Assembly (NCBI GenBank): GCA_003116995.1
Contig: BDSL01000015.1
Location: 868,001-932,000 of the forward strand
Direction of reading: 5' to 3'
Length of the DNA stretch: 64,000 bases
Source: Yamagishiella unicocca
Taxonomy: Eukaryota > Chlorophyta > Chlorophyceae > Chlamydomonadales > Volvocaceae
Positions 23,179-34,300 of the stretch are shown here, piece after piece. Position numbers and translations under genes: made by a program. The stretch's first letter is position 1. Every line of letters begins with the position of its first letter. The notes below the pieces were generated by a model. The model saw only the letters and a program-made list of their open reading frames with translations. It had not been told where the DNA came from and did not search any database.

Positions 23179-23466
23179 CGTCGCCTGCTCCTACCCAGCC
23201 CTGAACCTGAGTCACCGTTGCCTGCTCCTACCCAGCCCTGAACCTGAGTCACCGTTGCCTGCTCCTACCCAGCCCTGAACCTGAGTCACCGTTGCCTGCT
23301 CCTACCCAGCCCTGAACCTGAGTCACCGTTGCCTGCTCATACCCAGCCCTGAACCTGAGTCACCGTTGCCTGCTCCTACCCAGCCCTGAACCTGAGTCAC
23401 CGTCGCCTGCTCCTACCCAGCCCTGAACCTGAGTCACCGTTGCCTGCTCATACCCCGGCCCTGAAC
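23179..23466. repeat. 37-bp minisatellite, about 7.7 copies
   Basis: The unit includes CACCGTTGCCTGCTCCTACC followed by CAGCCCTGAACCTGAGT. Copies differ only by single changes (e.g. CTCAT for CTCCT at 23337 and 23448). Confidence 0.9.
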
Positions 23467-24785
23467 CTCGATCCGACTGTGCGCCTGATGCCCTTCGGGC
23501 TCCTACTCGGGTGCCTTACTTCTCCCACCGTGCCCTGCCCCTTGACACTGGTATGTGCGGCAGTTCCTGAAGCCTCCCCATCGCCTCAAGCACAGCAGCC
23601 GCCCTGCCTCCTGTATTCGCCCAGCAAGCGCGCCCTCCAGTCAGCCGCCCAACGAAGACCCTCACGTGCCGAGTTGCGCTACCGGGAGCTGGCAGAGAAT
23701 GATAAACAACGATGCAATGGTATGTATCCCCCATTCGCATCCAGCGGCATTTGCAACGGCCCGTAACTACTGTACGGCACCTGTAAATAGGTGGTGATCA
23801 GCGACCCTCATCGGCCCTTTCGCAAGTCGATGCCGCGGCAACACCCACCGAGCCCTCCCTGGACTGCATCTAAGCAGAAGGCAAAGTGTCACCTTACCAA
23901 ATGTTTCAAAATTTAGCCCTACAGGGGACGTGGTTGCCCCCACAAACCGCTGGTGTACCACCTCCCGCCCCGTCAGAGCACCTCCTCCAGCTGTGCCATG
24001 GCGCAACTCGCAGTGCCACAGCAGTGCTACAGCAGTGCCACAGCAGTGGTTCCGTCCACCAACCTCCATTCCAGGCGCAGCACAAGTGTCGGGTCAGTTT
24101 ACCGTCGCCGTCAGTTTTACCGTCCTATTTTGCTGAGTCACGTGTTTTCCTGCTTTCCGTGTTCCCGGTGTTCGATCGAGTGGTTTCGGCGCAATCTCCT
24201 ATGGTAGGGTTGTCGTACCTGTGGTTTGCCTATTTGTTTCGTGTCAGCGCCTTTGTGCTATGTCTCGTTTTGCTCTCAGGCAGAAGCTTGTGCGCAGCTA
24301 GTAGACCCCTTTCGTTAGGTTATGGACCTGGCCTAGTGGAAGAGAATGTAAGGTCTTGTCATGCTTCACTTTGTTTCCACGGCCGAGACTCTACATCATC
24401 ATATATAGTAGTGTTTGTTACAGTGGGTGGGGCTTCAGGGCCCATCCTAAGTGTTTAGGGCTCGAGGCCCTTTCCGTTGATATATACCAGCCAGTTGATT
24501 GACGCTACATTGAGCACCTTCCACAGCCACCACACCGAACCTACGCCATACGAACCGAGGGTCCAAGGCGGTTGATCCCGACCATCTGGGATCCATCCTC
24601 GTCCGTTCACCCGACACCCGTAGAGACAGAGGGTCCAGCAGTCGCCACCAATCAAGCGTGCGCATCTGGCCAATCAACTGGGCCGCAACTACACATCTCA
24701 GCAGCTAGCCATAATCTCACGCTCCTGACCAATGTCGGGGGTCTACCCAGGAATACATCATATGTATTTGCACATGTAGTGCAAC

Positions 24786-24790
24786 TTACA
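24786..24790 (-). terminator. TGTAA poly(A) signal of the TRP-like gene
   Basis: TTACA on the plus strand reads TGTAA on the minus strand, about 400 bp after the stop codon at 25195-25197. Confidence 0.4.
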
Positions 24791-25194
24791 ATGCACCGGA
24801 CAGCTGGAGGGCTTCGCTCCTACCTTCCTGGCCAGCTGATCACACCTTCGGTGACGCTTCTTCGGTGCCCACAAGTCAGCCCCGTGCGCCCTGCTTTCAT
24901 GGCACGTTCATCGACATATATATCTTTCGTCCGTGCTCAACGTCCTGCGTGCCGGAGGTTTCCCATTAACGACGCCGCCATCATGACATGTCCCAGAAAA
25001 ACGAGGCAAAGCACAAAGGCGCTGACATGAAATAAGCGGCGCTGCACAAGCACACATTACCAAGCTGGGCGCCCCCGATCCGTCATCGGCTCCACTTCCA
25101 CGACCCTCCCCTCCCTTCTCCACTCCTCCGCCACCGCTCTCCCACCAGAAAACCCCCGAGTCCGCGGCCCCATCCCCTGCACGCCCCTCCTGCC

Positions 25195-28100
25195 TCACGC
25201 AAGCACCGGAACCCGTTGCGCCCGTTGTTGCCCTAATAGCCCGGCCGCTGCTCCCGCCGTGACGCCGCCGCCGCTGCCGTCTGCCGCTGTGACTGTCAGC
25301 CGGTGCAGGTAGGGGCCCAGCAGCACCGCCTCTATGCGGCCCGCCAGGCCGGCGGGAAGCCCCAGCTGCAGGTCGTTGATGATGGTGGCCTGGTTGCGGG
25401 CCACCTCGGCACCCTCCGACGAGCGCACCTTGGCGTACGCATCCGTCCTGAGGGGGGACGGTGGGGCGCGGGGAGGGTATAGGGGAAGACACCGAGGGGT
25501 GCGGGTGGAACCGGGAGGGGGAGTGGGAGATGGACCCTGTGTATCGACGGAAGATCTCTGCATTCGTCAACTCCAGCTCCAAGACCAGACGAAACTCCTA
25601 GCCCATCACACCGCCAGCCATGACCGCCACATCGTAACCGCCCCCGCACTACTGCTGCTGCCACCGGTAGTGCTGTACCCCCCGGGGCCGCCCCTCTCGC
25701 CTCTTACTGGGCTTACATGATGGCAATGAGCAGGTTCACGAGCACGATGACCAGCACCACGCCGTACGCGGCCATGAGCACCACGCTCAGCGCGGGGACC
25801 AGGAAGGTGCCGTCGGTGAGCATGGCCTGCGCAGCAGACCGGAAGAGGGAAGTAAGGGGCGGACGGGGGGGGGTCGTGACAGAACGGGGGAATGGCTTTG
25901 GAGCCCTCCCGGCGTAGCCATGACTTGCCCAGCGGACGCCGTGATCGGCCGCATTCCATATATGCGTGCTGGGCCCTACGGCACATACCGTGTACATCTA
26001 GTGGGCAAGTAGTGTGGCACCTAGTGTACGTCCTACGCCCGCATCCGCACGGGCCCGCCTGCTGGCAGCCTGCCGGCCGGCCGGCCTGCCGGCAGCACTC
26101 TCAGTTAAACTTCGCCTTACGGCACCGCCCGAGGGGCTCACATGCAGTTCGTCGTTGGCGAAGTCGCCCAGCATGACGGTGAAGAGTCGGAGCGTGAAGG
26201 CGGTCACATCCAGCGTGGTGGTCATCAACACCGTGAAGGCCGCCGTGAAGCCGCCAAACACAACCGCGAGCATCAGGAAAAAGTACCTGTGTAAGGAGGA
26301 CGTGTGCGCATGCACGCGGGGGAAGCAGAGGGGGAAAGGTCGTTTCGGACGACAGCGGGGTCCGCGAGGGAGAGCAGAGGCCGAGGGGCGGTTTCGGGGC
26401 GTGGGAGGGCGGGCGAGGGCCCACGGAACACGTTAGGATAGGGTGGTGCGGGGTGGTCTTGTTTGTACTTGACACACCGCTGTCCCCCCTCTCGCCGTCC
26501 GGCCCCCGGCCCCCTTCCAGAACATTTATCGACTCGCTCTCGTCTTCCAGAGATTTTTCGGAGCACACTGCTCCGTGCATTGGATGGGTACATCATCGCC
26601 ATTGCTCCCCTACCTAGGCGATGGGGTCTGACCACCCCCCGCCCCACCCCTCCGGGTTTCCCTCGAACCCCTCCTGGACGCCTCACCCCATGCTCTTGAC
26701 CACCTCCACCACCATGCGCACCAGACCGCCCATGCCGTCTGACAGACTGCTGAACAGCAGCAGCTGGTAGCACAGCAGCAGCACCTGCGCAGCGTGCGGC
26801 AGCCATGTCAAGGCAGCAGCAGGCGGCGGGTTTTGTTCCCCGGCGGGTGAGGAGCACGCTTCACCGTCAGCACAACAGTAGCACACGCACCAGAGAGACA
26901 AAAGAGTCAAGGATGCCGGTGCCTCCCAAATTTGACAAACCAGATCCAACATGAGGAAGGCAAGGAGGAGGAAGCCGCCACACGGGCTGCTTGTGCGGCT
27001 GCTCCGCCCCGAATCTACAGTCTCCGCAGCCAAACCGCACGGCGCTTCTTTGGCAGCTCAGAGCTCTCTAAGTTGGCCTTGCACCGGTGCCGGCGCAATC
27101 AGGGTCGGTCAGCTGGCAGTCCAGCCAGCACGCCCTGCCCCCAGCACCGCCCCCCACCTGCACGCTGCTTAGCGCCAGCGCCACCTGCAGCGCCCGCCAC
27201 CACGCGTCGCCGCCCTCCCCCTCCCCGCCGCCGCCGCCTCCTGCGCTGCCCCCCGCCAGCAGCACCGCCAACGCAGCCAGCGTGAGGCACCCACTAGCCA
27301 GCCGCAGCCAGTTGGCATGGTGCGAGCGGTAGGCGGCCAGCCCGTTGGCGCGAGCACGCAGCGCCTCCAGCACCAGACCCGCAGCAGCGGCCCAGGCGAG
27401 CAGCAGCAGCGGCACCCCCAGGCGAGAGCTCCACAGCGGCCAGCCGGCGGTGGCGGCGCTGCTGCTGGCGGCGGCGCCGAGTATCTGCTGCTGATCGGCG
27501 TCGTCCAGCTCGCTGCGCAGCGCCCAGATGAAGACGCCATAGAGGGCCATGATGAGCATGTGCTCGAGGCCCTGAGTGGAGGCAGGGGCGGAGGGAGAGA
27601 GAGGCGCGGCATACATGAACCGGAGGGAGATCGAAAAGAGTGAAGCAGACCAGGAAGCGAGCCGAGCGAACCGGAGAGGGAGAGAGGAGGGGGAGGGGGG
27701 TCGGGTATGCGGTTGGGGTACAGCGGTGTGCGTGCCCCACTTGCGGTGCGGCAGGGGGTCAATTCCGTTCCTGAAGGCTCCAAGTTCCAGTCGCACCACA
27801 CGCCCCCAGCGCGCCGTCCATCCCACCTCCGCCCGTCCCAACATATATCCCCGGCTAAGTCCCAAGCGTCTTCATGCATAGCAGACCCGTCGCGATAGAA
27901 GGCGCTTGGGCGGGCTTACCCGGGCGACTCCGTCGTGGCACCCCCCTCATGACATGACCCCCCGCCGGTGCTTCCTTTGCATTCCTCAAGCAGCGACCCC
28001 CTGCCGTGCTCCCTCTCCACCTCTCCACCTCTCAACGTCTCCAGCCATATGGCAGCCCCCTCGCGCCCTTGGGTTTTAGGGGTTTGAGGCCACGTCCGCC

Positions 28101-31100
28101 CCCTCGCGCCCACCTGCATGGCGAACAGCGCCTGCGCATAGCCCTCCCAGTGCACCGCCACCACCGCCCGGGGGAGCTCCAGGCCATACCAGTCGCTGGG
28201 CACCCCCGCCTTGATGAGACCGTGGAGCACACCCGCGGCGCCCACACGCGTGATGTCGTGCACGGGGAACATCTGGGAGGAGGGGGGCAGGGGTGGGGTG
28301 GGACAAAGGCGGGACAGGGGTGAGTGGGCGGCACCTACCTGGGGGACCATCTTGCCCCCTGGGGGTGCTGCACCCATCCGGCAAACGAGGCTTACTTGGA
28401 GGGGACAGGCTTGCTACAAGATGCGGCAGGTGTCAAGTGCACTTCAAGCCCCGCGGGGTAGAAGTGGGTATGAGTCAGAAGCGGATGGGTTACAAACTGG
28501 GGGGCCCCGTAAGTAGGGGGCCCCGTAACTGTGGCCCGTGGGGCAATTAGCGCGAAGAAAACTGTGTGGGGGGGGGCGCAGCGGCCCGGACAACTGTGGG
28601 GATAAACCACGTATAGGCCGGGGCCCGTGAACGGTGAATAATATTCAATACAAGCACGCAGAACCTTCTATCTGCAAAGAACATCAAAGTTAGTGGCAAC
28701 GAGCAGCCAGCGGCAGATGTATAAACCGTGGGGGGGGCGCACTCCTCTAAGGAACGCCGCCCCCAGGCCCTGGCGCTCACGTCTCCCTACGAACACCTCC
28801 AAACACCAAAAAACCTCCACACCTCCCCCGGACACACCGCGAGCCCACGGCCCTGGCCCTCCACCCCCAGTCCCCTGCCTCCCACCCTCCCTGCCCACCC
28901 ACCCACCTCCACCACCGCATCATGCGGCACCAGCTGTTCCGCGGGCAGCCATCCCCGCGCCCTCCACGCCCCCGCCGTCTCCGGCTGCAGCCACCCCCGC
29001 GCCCCCAGCTCCACCGCCCAGCCGCCCGCCAGCAGCGCCGCCGTGGCCCAGCGCTGTGGCAGCCACCAGGCGGACAGGAAGACGCGGAGCAGCAGCAAGC
29101 GGCGCCGCGCGGAGGCGCCCAACTGGGGGTGGTGGGCTGCCATGAGGGGCGGGGACAGCCGCTGCGGCACACCTACGTGGTCATAGGCGGCCTAAGCGGC
29201 AGCGGCAGGGGGTGGCACAGCAAGGCAGTATCGTATCGATATCAACATTATTGTGAGCATCAAGAGCGCGGAAAGGTGAGTGAGGGTGTGTATGTGGAGA
29301 GGGTGTCGGGGGACTTCGGGCTCCGATTTGGCCAATGATGTAGTTGGCTGTGTGGTGAGTGGTGGTGGGGTGAGTGGAGGGTGGGGGCGCAGGAAGACAG
29401 GTGCGCCTGTCTGCGTGTTGCCGAATGCCACGTCCGCCCACGCACATCCTCTTGCCTTGAGTCGGGCCACGAGCGGGTCATTCGCGTGGAAGATGCGGTC
29501 GATGAAGGCGCGGCTCCAGCCCGCCGCCGCCCACTCCGTCAGCAGCGGGCCGAAGAAGTCGTAGCCGATGCCATTGTGCCAGGTGGCAAAGGGCAGGCGG
29601 AAGAAGAGCTCGTTGTGTGGGCGCAGCTTCCAGTAGCGAGTGGACTGGTGCACGGAGCGGTGCAGCAGCACCTCCAGCACCTGCGGCCGGGGGGCGCAGG
29701 GCGGGGCCCGTGGTGGGCGGGGGGGAAGGGGAAATAGTATAAGGAAACGGGATCAACTGTGGAAACTACAGGAGACCTTGCAGACCTTGTTGTCTACAAG
29801 GCCCCGAACCTTGAGCCTTGAGAACTGCATGACACCTTGCAGACCTTGTTGTCTACAAGGCCCCGAACCTTGAGCCTTGAGAACGCCGGCATGTCGGCCG
29901 TTGCCAGTCAGGCAGGTCCCAACAGGGGGGGGCGGTGAGGGGACTGGATGGGAACACGCTGGCTGGGAGAGTGGAGGCAGGTGGGGGCAACCGAAACCAG
30001 AGAGCTCATGATGCGACAGGGCGGGCAAAGGCAGGAGGGCGGAGCACAGACGACAGAGGAAGGTTCGAACTGAAGGGTGGGTCGGGTGGGGCGCGAGGTA
30101 TGGTGATAGTGGGTTTTAAGCCAGGGCGGACAGGGGGCCTGCGAGGACAGTGCGAGGGTTTCGCCCTCGAGATGCAGGCAGCCGCCGTCGCCTCCTCCCA
30201 GCTGCGCTCCCTCCTCCTAAGCCCGCGCACCGGCACCGGCCCGCCTCCTCCTCCCAAACTCGCCCGCGAGGTGATGGCAGCCGCCGCAAGTGGCCGACTC
30301 CAAACCCGCCCGCTGCCCCCCACCCGCATGCCGTACTTGCATCTGCACCCCCAAGGTGACCCCCCGGCCCCCCACCCACTAGCCACTACACACCTGGAAG
30401 CACAGACCCGCATCCAGCAGCCCGGCGATCAGCCGCAGCGGCACCCCGGCGTCCAATGCTGCCACCACGCCGGCCAGCGCCGTGCCTGCAGTGCGCTCCG
30501 AGGAGCGGGCATCGCCTTAATGCAACGACACGGCATGATGAGACATCAGGGAGGCAGCGACACATGGCGCTGCTTTTACCTGGCATCACCTGGCCAACAG
30601 CCTCTGGCAACAAAGTGCGCACCGGAACCGGCGCCGTGCACTCGTGCACTCGTGCACTCGTGCACTCGGGTCTCGGCTCGGAGGAGCGGGAGGAGGTCGT
30701 CCACTGCCCTGGATGGCGCCACGTCCGTCCGACCCGACTCCGTCCGACCCGAACCGACCCGACCGACCCGACCCGACCCGACCCGACCCCACCCCACCCC
30801 ATCCCACCCCACCCCACCCCACCCCCCCACCCCACCCCCCCCACCCCACCCCACCCCACCCCACCCCACCCCACCCCACCCCACCCCACCCCACCCCACC
30901 CCACCCCACCCCACCCCACCCCACCCCACCCCACCCCACCCCACCCCACCCCACCCCACCCCACCCCACCCACCCCACCCCACCCCACCCCACCCCACCC
31001 CACCCCACCCCACCCCACCCCACCCCACCCCACCCCACCCCACCCCACCCCACCCCACCCCACCCCACCCCACCCCACCCCACCCCACCCCACCCCACCC

Positions 31101-31286
31101 CACCCCACCCCACCCCACCCCACCCCACCCCACCCCACCCCACCCCACTCCACCCCACCCCACCCCACCTGAGCACACGAGGCTGTTGACGTGCGCCGCG
31201 GTGAGCCCCCGCGACATCAGCTCCCGCATGTGACCTAGCTCGGGACCCAGCCGCCCGCCGCCACCACCGCCACCGCCGCCACCGCC

Positions 31287-31317
<31 letters not shown>

Positions 31318-34300
31318 CTGCCACAGGCCGCGCCCCCACTGTCTGCTGCCACCTCCATCTCTGTGTCGCCCGCCGCCGCAACTGCCGCTCCCCCCAGCGC
31401 GCCAACAGACGCAGCAGCAGCAGCCGTAGCCGCAACAGCCGCCGTGGCGGCAGTTGCAGTGATGTCAGTCGCCATGACGGGTCCCCGATCGGAGTCCGTC
31501 ATAACGAGCTCCTTGCCTGACACGAAGCCGCCCGCATCTGCAGCTCCCTGCAGCTCCACCGCCTGTCTCGCCGCCCCTTCCCGCCCTCGCGGTGACACGT
31601 CTCCACACACCGGCGCCACCGCATTGCCCTTGACGGCACGCCGCAAACACGATGATCGCGTCGCCGCCTTGCTGCACGCAGCGTCCCCCCTCCCTTCTCC
31701 TCCTCCGCCCTCCAAGCCGCCACCGCCGCCACCGCCGCCGCCTCCTCGTTCGCCGCCCTCACCGCCGGTATCCCCAGCGGCAGCACCTTCTTCCCCCCGC
31801 CCCAGCCACCCCTCTGCGGCCCTGCCCGCCACCACCACGTACAGGCTCTCCAGTGGCAGGCCCGCCTCCAGCAGCGCCTCCACCTCCGCCTCGGAGAGGG
31901 CCCCCGCCGCCTCTGGTCCGGTCGTGAGGTCGGCCGTCAGCCGCGGCCACCAAACCAGGTGGGGCGCGTGGTAGCGGCTGCAGCGGAAGAGCTGCTGGCC
32001 CTCGCGTCGGCTGGAGGCGCGCGGGAGCTGAGGGAGGGGAGGCGGGGTCGTTAGGATGGAGAGCAAAGGTGTGTGTGGGTGGGGAGGTGGCTGGAAAGTG
32101 TTGGGAAGTGGGGGATTGACATTCCGAGCTCGGGATGTCAATTCCCCACTTCATAACTCCGACCAGCAAGGCGGTCGACATATGTGCTACTTGACCAGGT
32201 CGAAGCTGGGCGGGGTTGATGACTGGGAAGCCTTTACCAGGTGCCTGGCGCTTGGGAACCATCGGCTGCCGGGGAACTCACCGGACGGCACATGTGCGTG
32301 CGTTTGTGCGTGTTTGAATGCGGCCAGAGCGGTTTGGGGAACCTTGAGAGTGTACCGCAACACACACACACACACACACTGGCAGGCAGGAATATGGCCT
32401 CCTGTCTCCTCAGTCCCAACCTGGTGGTCCACGAGCCCACCCCTCCGCCACCCCGCCACCCATGCGCCCGCGACCCACCCGCACGTGCATCAGCGGGCCG
32501 CGCTGCAGGGGCATCTGCATCAGCGCCCGGCAGCTGGTGGGGAAGGACGCGGCCAGGCCGTCCAGCAGTCGCGAGTTGAGGCCCAGCAGCACCGCGCGCC
32601 GGCCCGCGGAGCGGGCGGCGTGCTGCCATTGAACGACGGACTGTGGCGCGGGGGAGTGGGGACGAGCGAGGCGGGCGGTAGCGAGGGAGGGGGCGAACAG
32701 GCGGTAGGTAGGCAACCGAATAGGTAGGCAACCGAAGGGAAGGCGTCGCACGTGAGCTAGCTCGCCGTAGGCGGTGTGGGCGCCATGTCGCGAGGTGCCG
32801 AGTCAGCATCTGCCAGGACTGCCTTTTGGAGTCCTGGACATCGAAGAAGCCGCTGATTGGTTCAATGAATGAACTGGTGAGTTTGTCGCGGAGGTGGGCA
32901 AACTGAAGCTTACTTGGCGTGCGAAGTGGGTGTGGGTGTGTTTTAAAAATGCTGAGCTGAGCCGCGAAGGAGGGGGTGGGTGGGTGTGCGTGCGTAAAGA
33001 AACGGACCTCAGGGAGACCTTGAACCGAGGCAGAAAGACGTAAGCTAGGATACTTACCACAACCGCTGTGTTCACCGCGCGGAAGTGCTGTTACCAAACG
33101 CTGGCGCGGCCGCGCCGCCATCGGACCAAGCTGGCCACATGGACACACGCGCGTAGAGGGATAGGGACAGCACTGGGGATAGGGCTGCGCCCCGACTGCA
33201 CCGCCACCCCGGAAACCTGCACATACAGACCTGAAAGAAAAAGGCAGCCGCACGAAAAGATGCCGCACGAAAAGATGCCGCACGAAAAGATGCCGCACGA
33301 AGCACGGTCGCACTTGGCCCCGACACCGGTCCTTCAGGCCACCGGGGTGCGCTCCGCCAATGGCACGCCGTGGGCCCTTCCCCCCATCCCCCGGGGTAGT
33401 GCCGCGCGCAGAAGAGAACCCGCCACCCCGACATAAGGCCACATGCCCACCCGCACACAAGGCCCCCACCTGAACCACGTAGTCCACCGCCCGTAGCGAC
33501 CCCGACTGCATGGCACCCTGTTGTCGTCGCGTGGTGCGGGGTGGGCCTTATGTCGGGTACATGCAAAGCAGTGGCAGTGGGAGGTTGTGAAGTTTTACCG
33601 CTTGCCGCTCGGCACCACGTTCGCAGTGGGCGCCGGGCCGCCAATGCTGTGGGGGTGTGCAGGAGCCTCAGTGCAGCCGCGTGCCGGCAGCAAAGAGGCC
33701 CTGGAAAGGGACACAGGTCACATACACCCAGCCAGCCTGCCGGCCCGCACTCCCAACCGCCCTCCCGTCCTCCCGCCCGCCCGCACTCTTAACCGCCCTC
33801 CCGCCCACGCGCCCGCCCGCACTCCCAACCGCCCTCCCGCCCGCGCGCCTCCCGCCCGCACTCCCGCCCACGCTGCTTGCCTGCAACAGGTTCGTGACGA
33901 CGAAGGTGCCCTGCAGCCCGCCGGCACCGCTCTGCAGCACCTGCGCAGCCCGCGCGCCCTCCGCCGCGTGCAGCCCCGCAGTCGCAGCAGCGCCACCCCC
34001 ACCAGCACCAGCGTCCACCTCACCCTCGCCAGCGCCCGCTACCGCTATCGCATCCCCCGGAGCCGCATTGTCCGGAGCCACCAAAGCGGGAAGCAGCTGG
34101 GCGAAGTTCTGTGCGGACGGGGGCCGACGGTGCGTGTAAGGACAGATATGGTTTTGGAGGGGAGGCGCAGTTTGGTGCCTGGGCCCCTGACAACCCGGTG
34201 CCCTCCCGGGGCCCTGGAACTGTGGGCGTCAAAACAGGCAGGTTAGCTTGCTTCCAGGCCTCTGTTAAACGGAGCCAGTCTCTGTCTCAGATAACGCGCC

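Larger units (their letters stand above)
20044..25194. other. Repeat-rich intergenic region
   Basis: No gene is supported in this 5.1 kb. It holds family A repeat ends near 21099 (minus), 22904 (plus) and 24417 (minus), a 37-bp minisatellite at 23179-23466, and the probable 3' UTR of the TRP-like gene at its right edge. The long minus frame at 20936-21604 crosses a family A end and is read as mobile-element debris. Confidence 0.5.

Noticed and set aside
23179..23466. Possible CRISPR-like array
   Set aside because: The 37-bp units are contiguous with no unique spacers, so this is a minisatellite.
26785..27157. In-frame extension LLLAFLMLDLVCQIW upstream of the TRP exon at 26784 as an extra membrane helix
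   Set aside because: It lies in an intron bounded by good sites on both sides. Joining 27158 to 26784 keeps the phase, so the open extension is taken as chance; cDNA could reverse this.
30786..31168. (CCCCA)n array as an internal telomere
   Set aside because: The Chlamydomonas-type telomere repeat is TTTTAGGG and the plant-type is TTTAGGG. A plain CCCCA pentanucleotide inside an intron does not match either.
30386..32141. Long GGVGW-type (minus) and PTPPH-type (plus) open frames of up to 521 codons
   Set aside because: They are products of the (CCCCA)n array, which lacks stops in several frames. The array is an intron of the TRP-like gene, supported by phase-matched exons on both sides.
33534..33720. 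Possible extra TRP exon starting GLFAAGTRLH on the minus strand
   Set aside because: It follows a CAG acceptor but meets a stop after ten codons with no usable donor before it.
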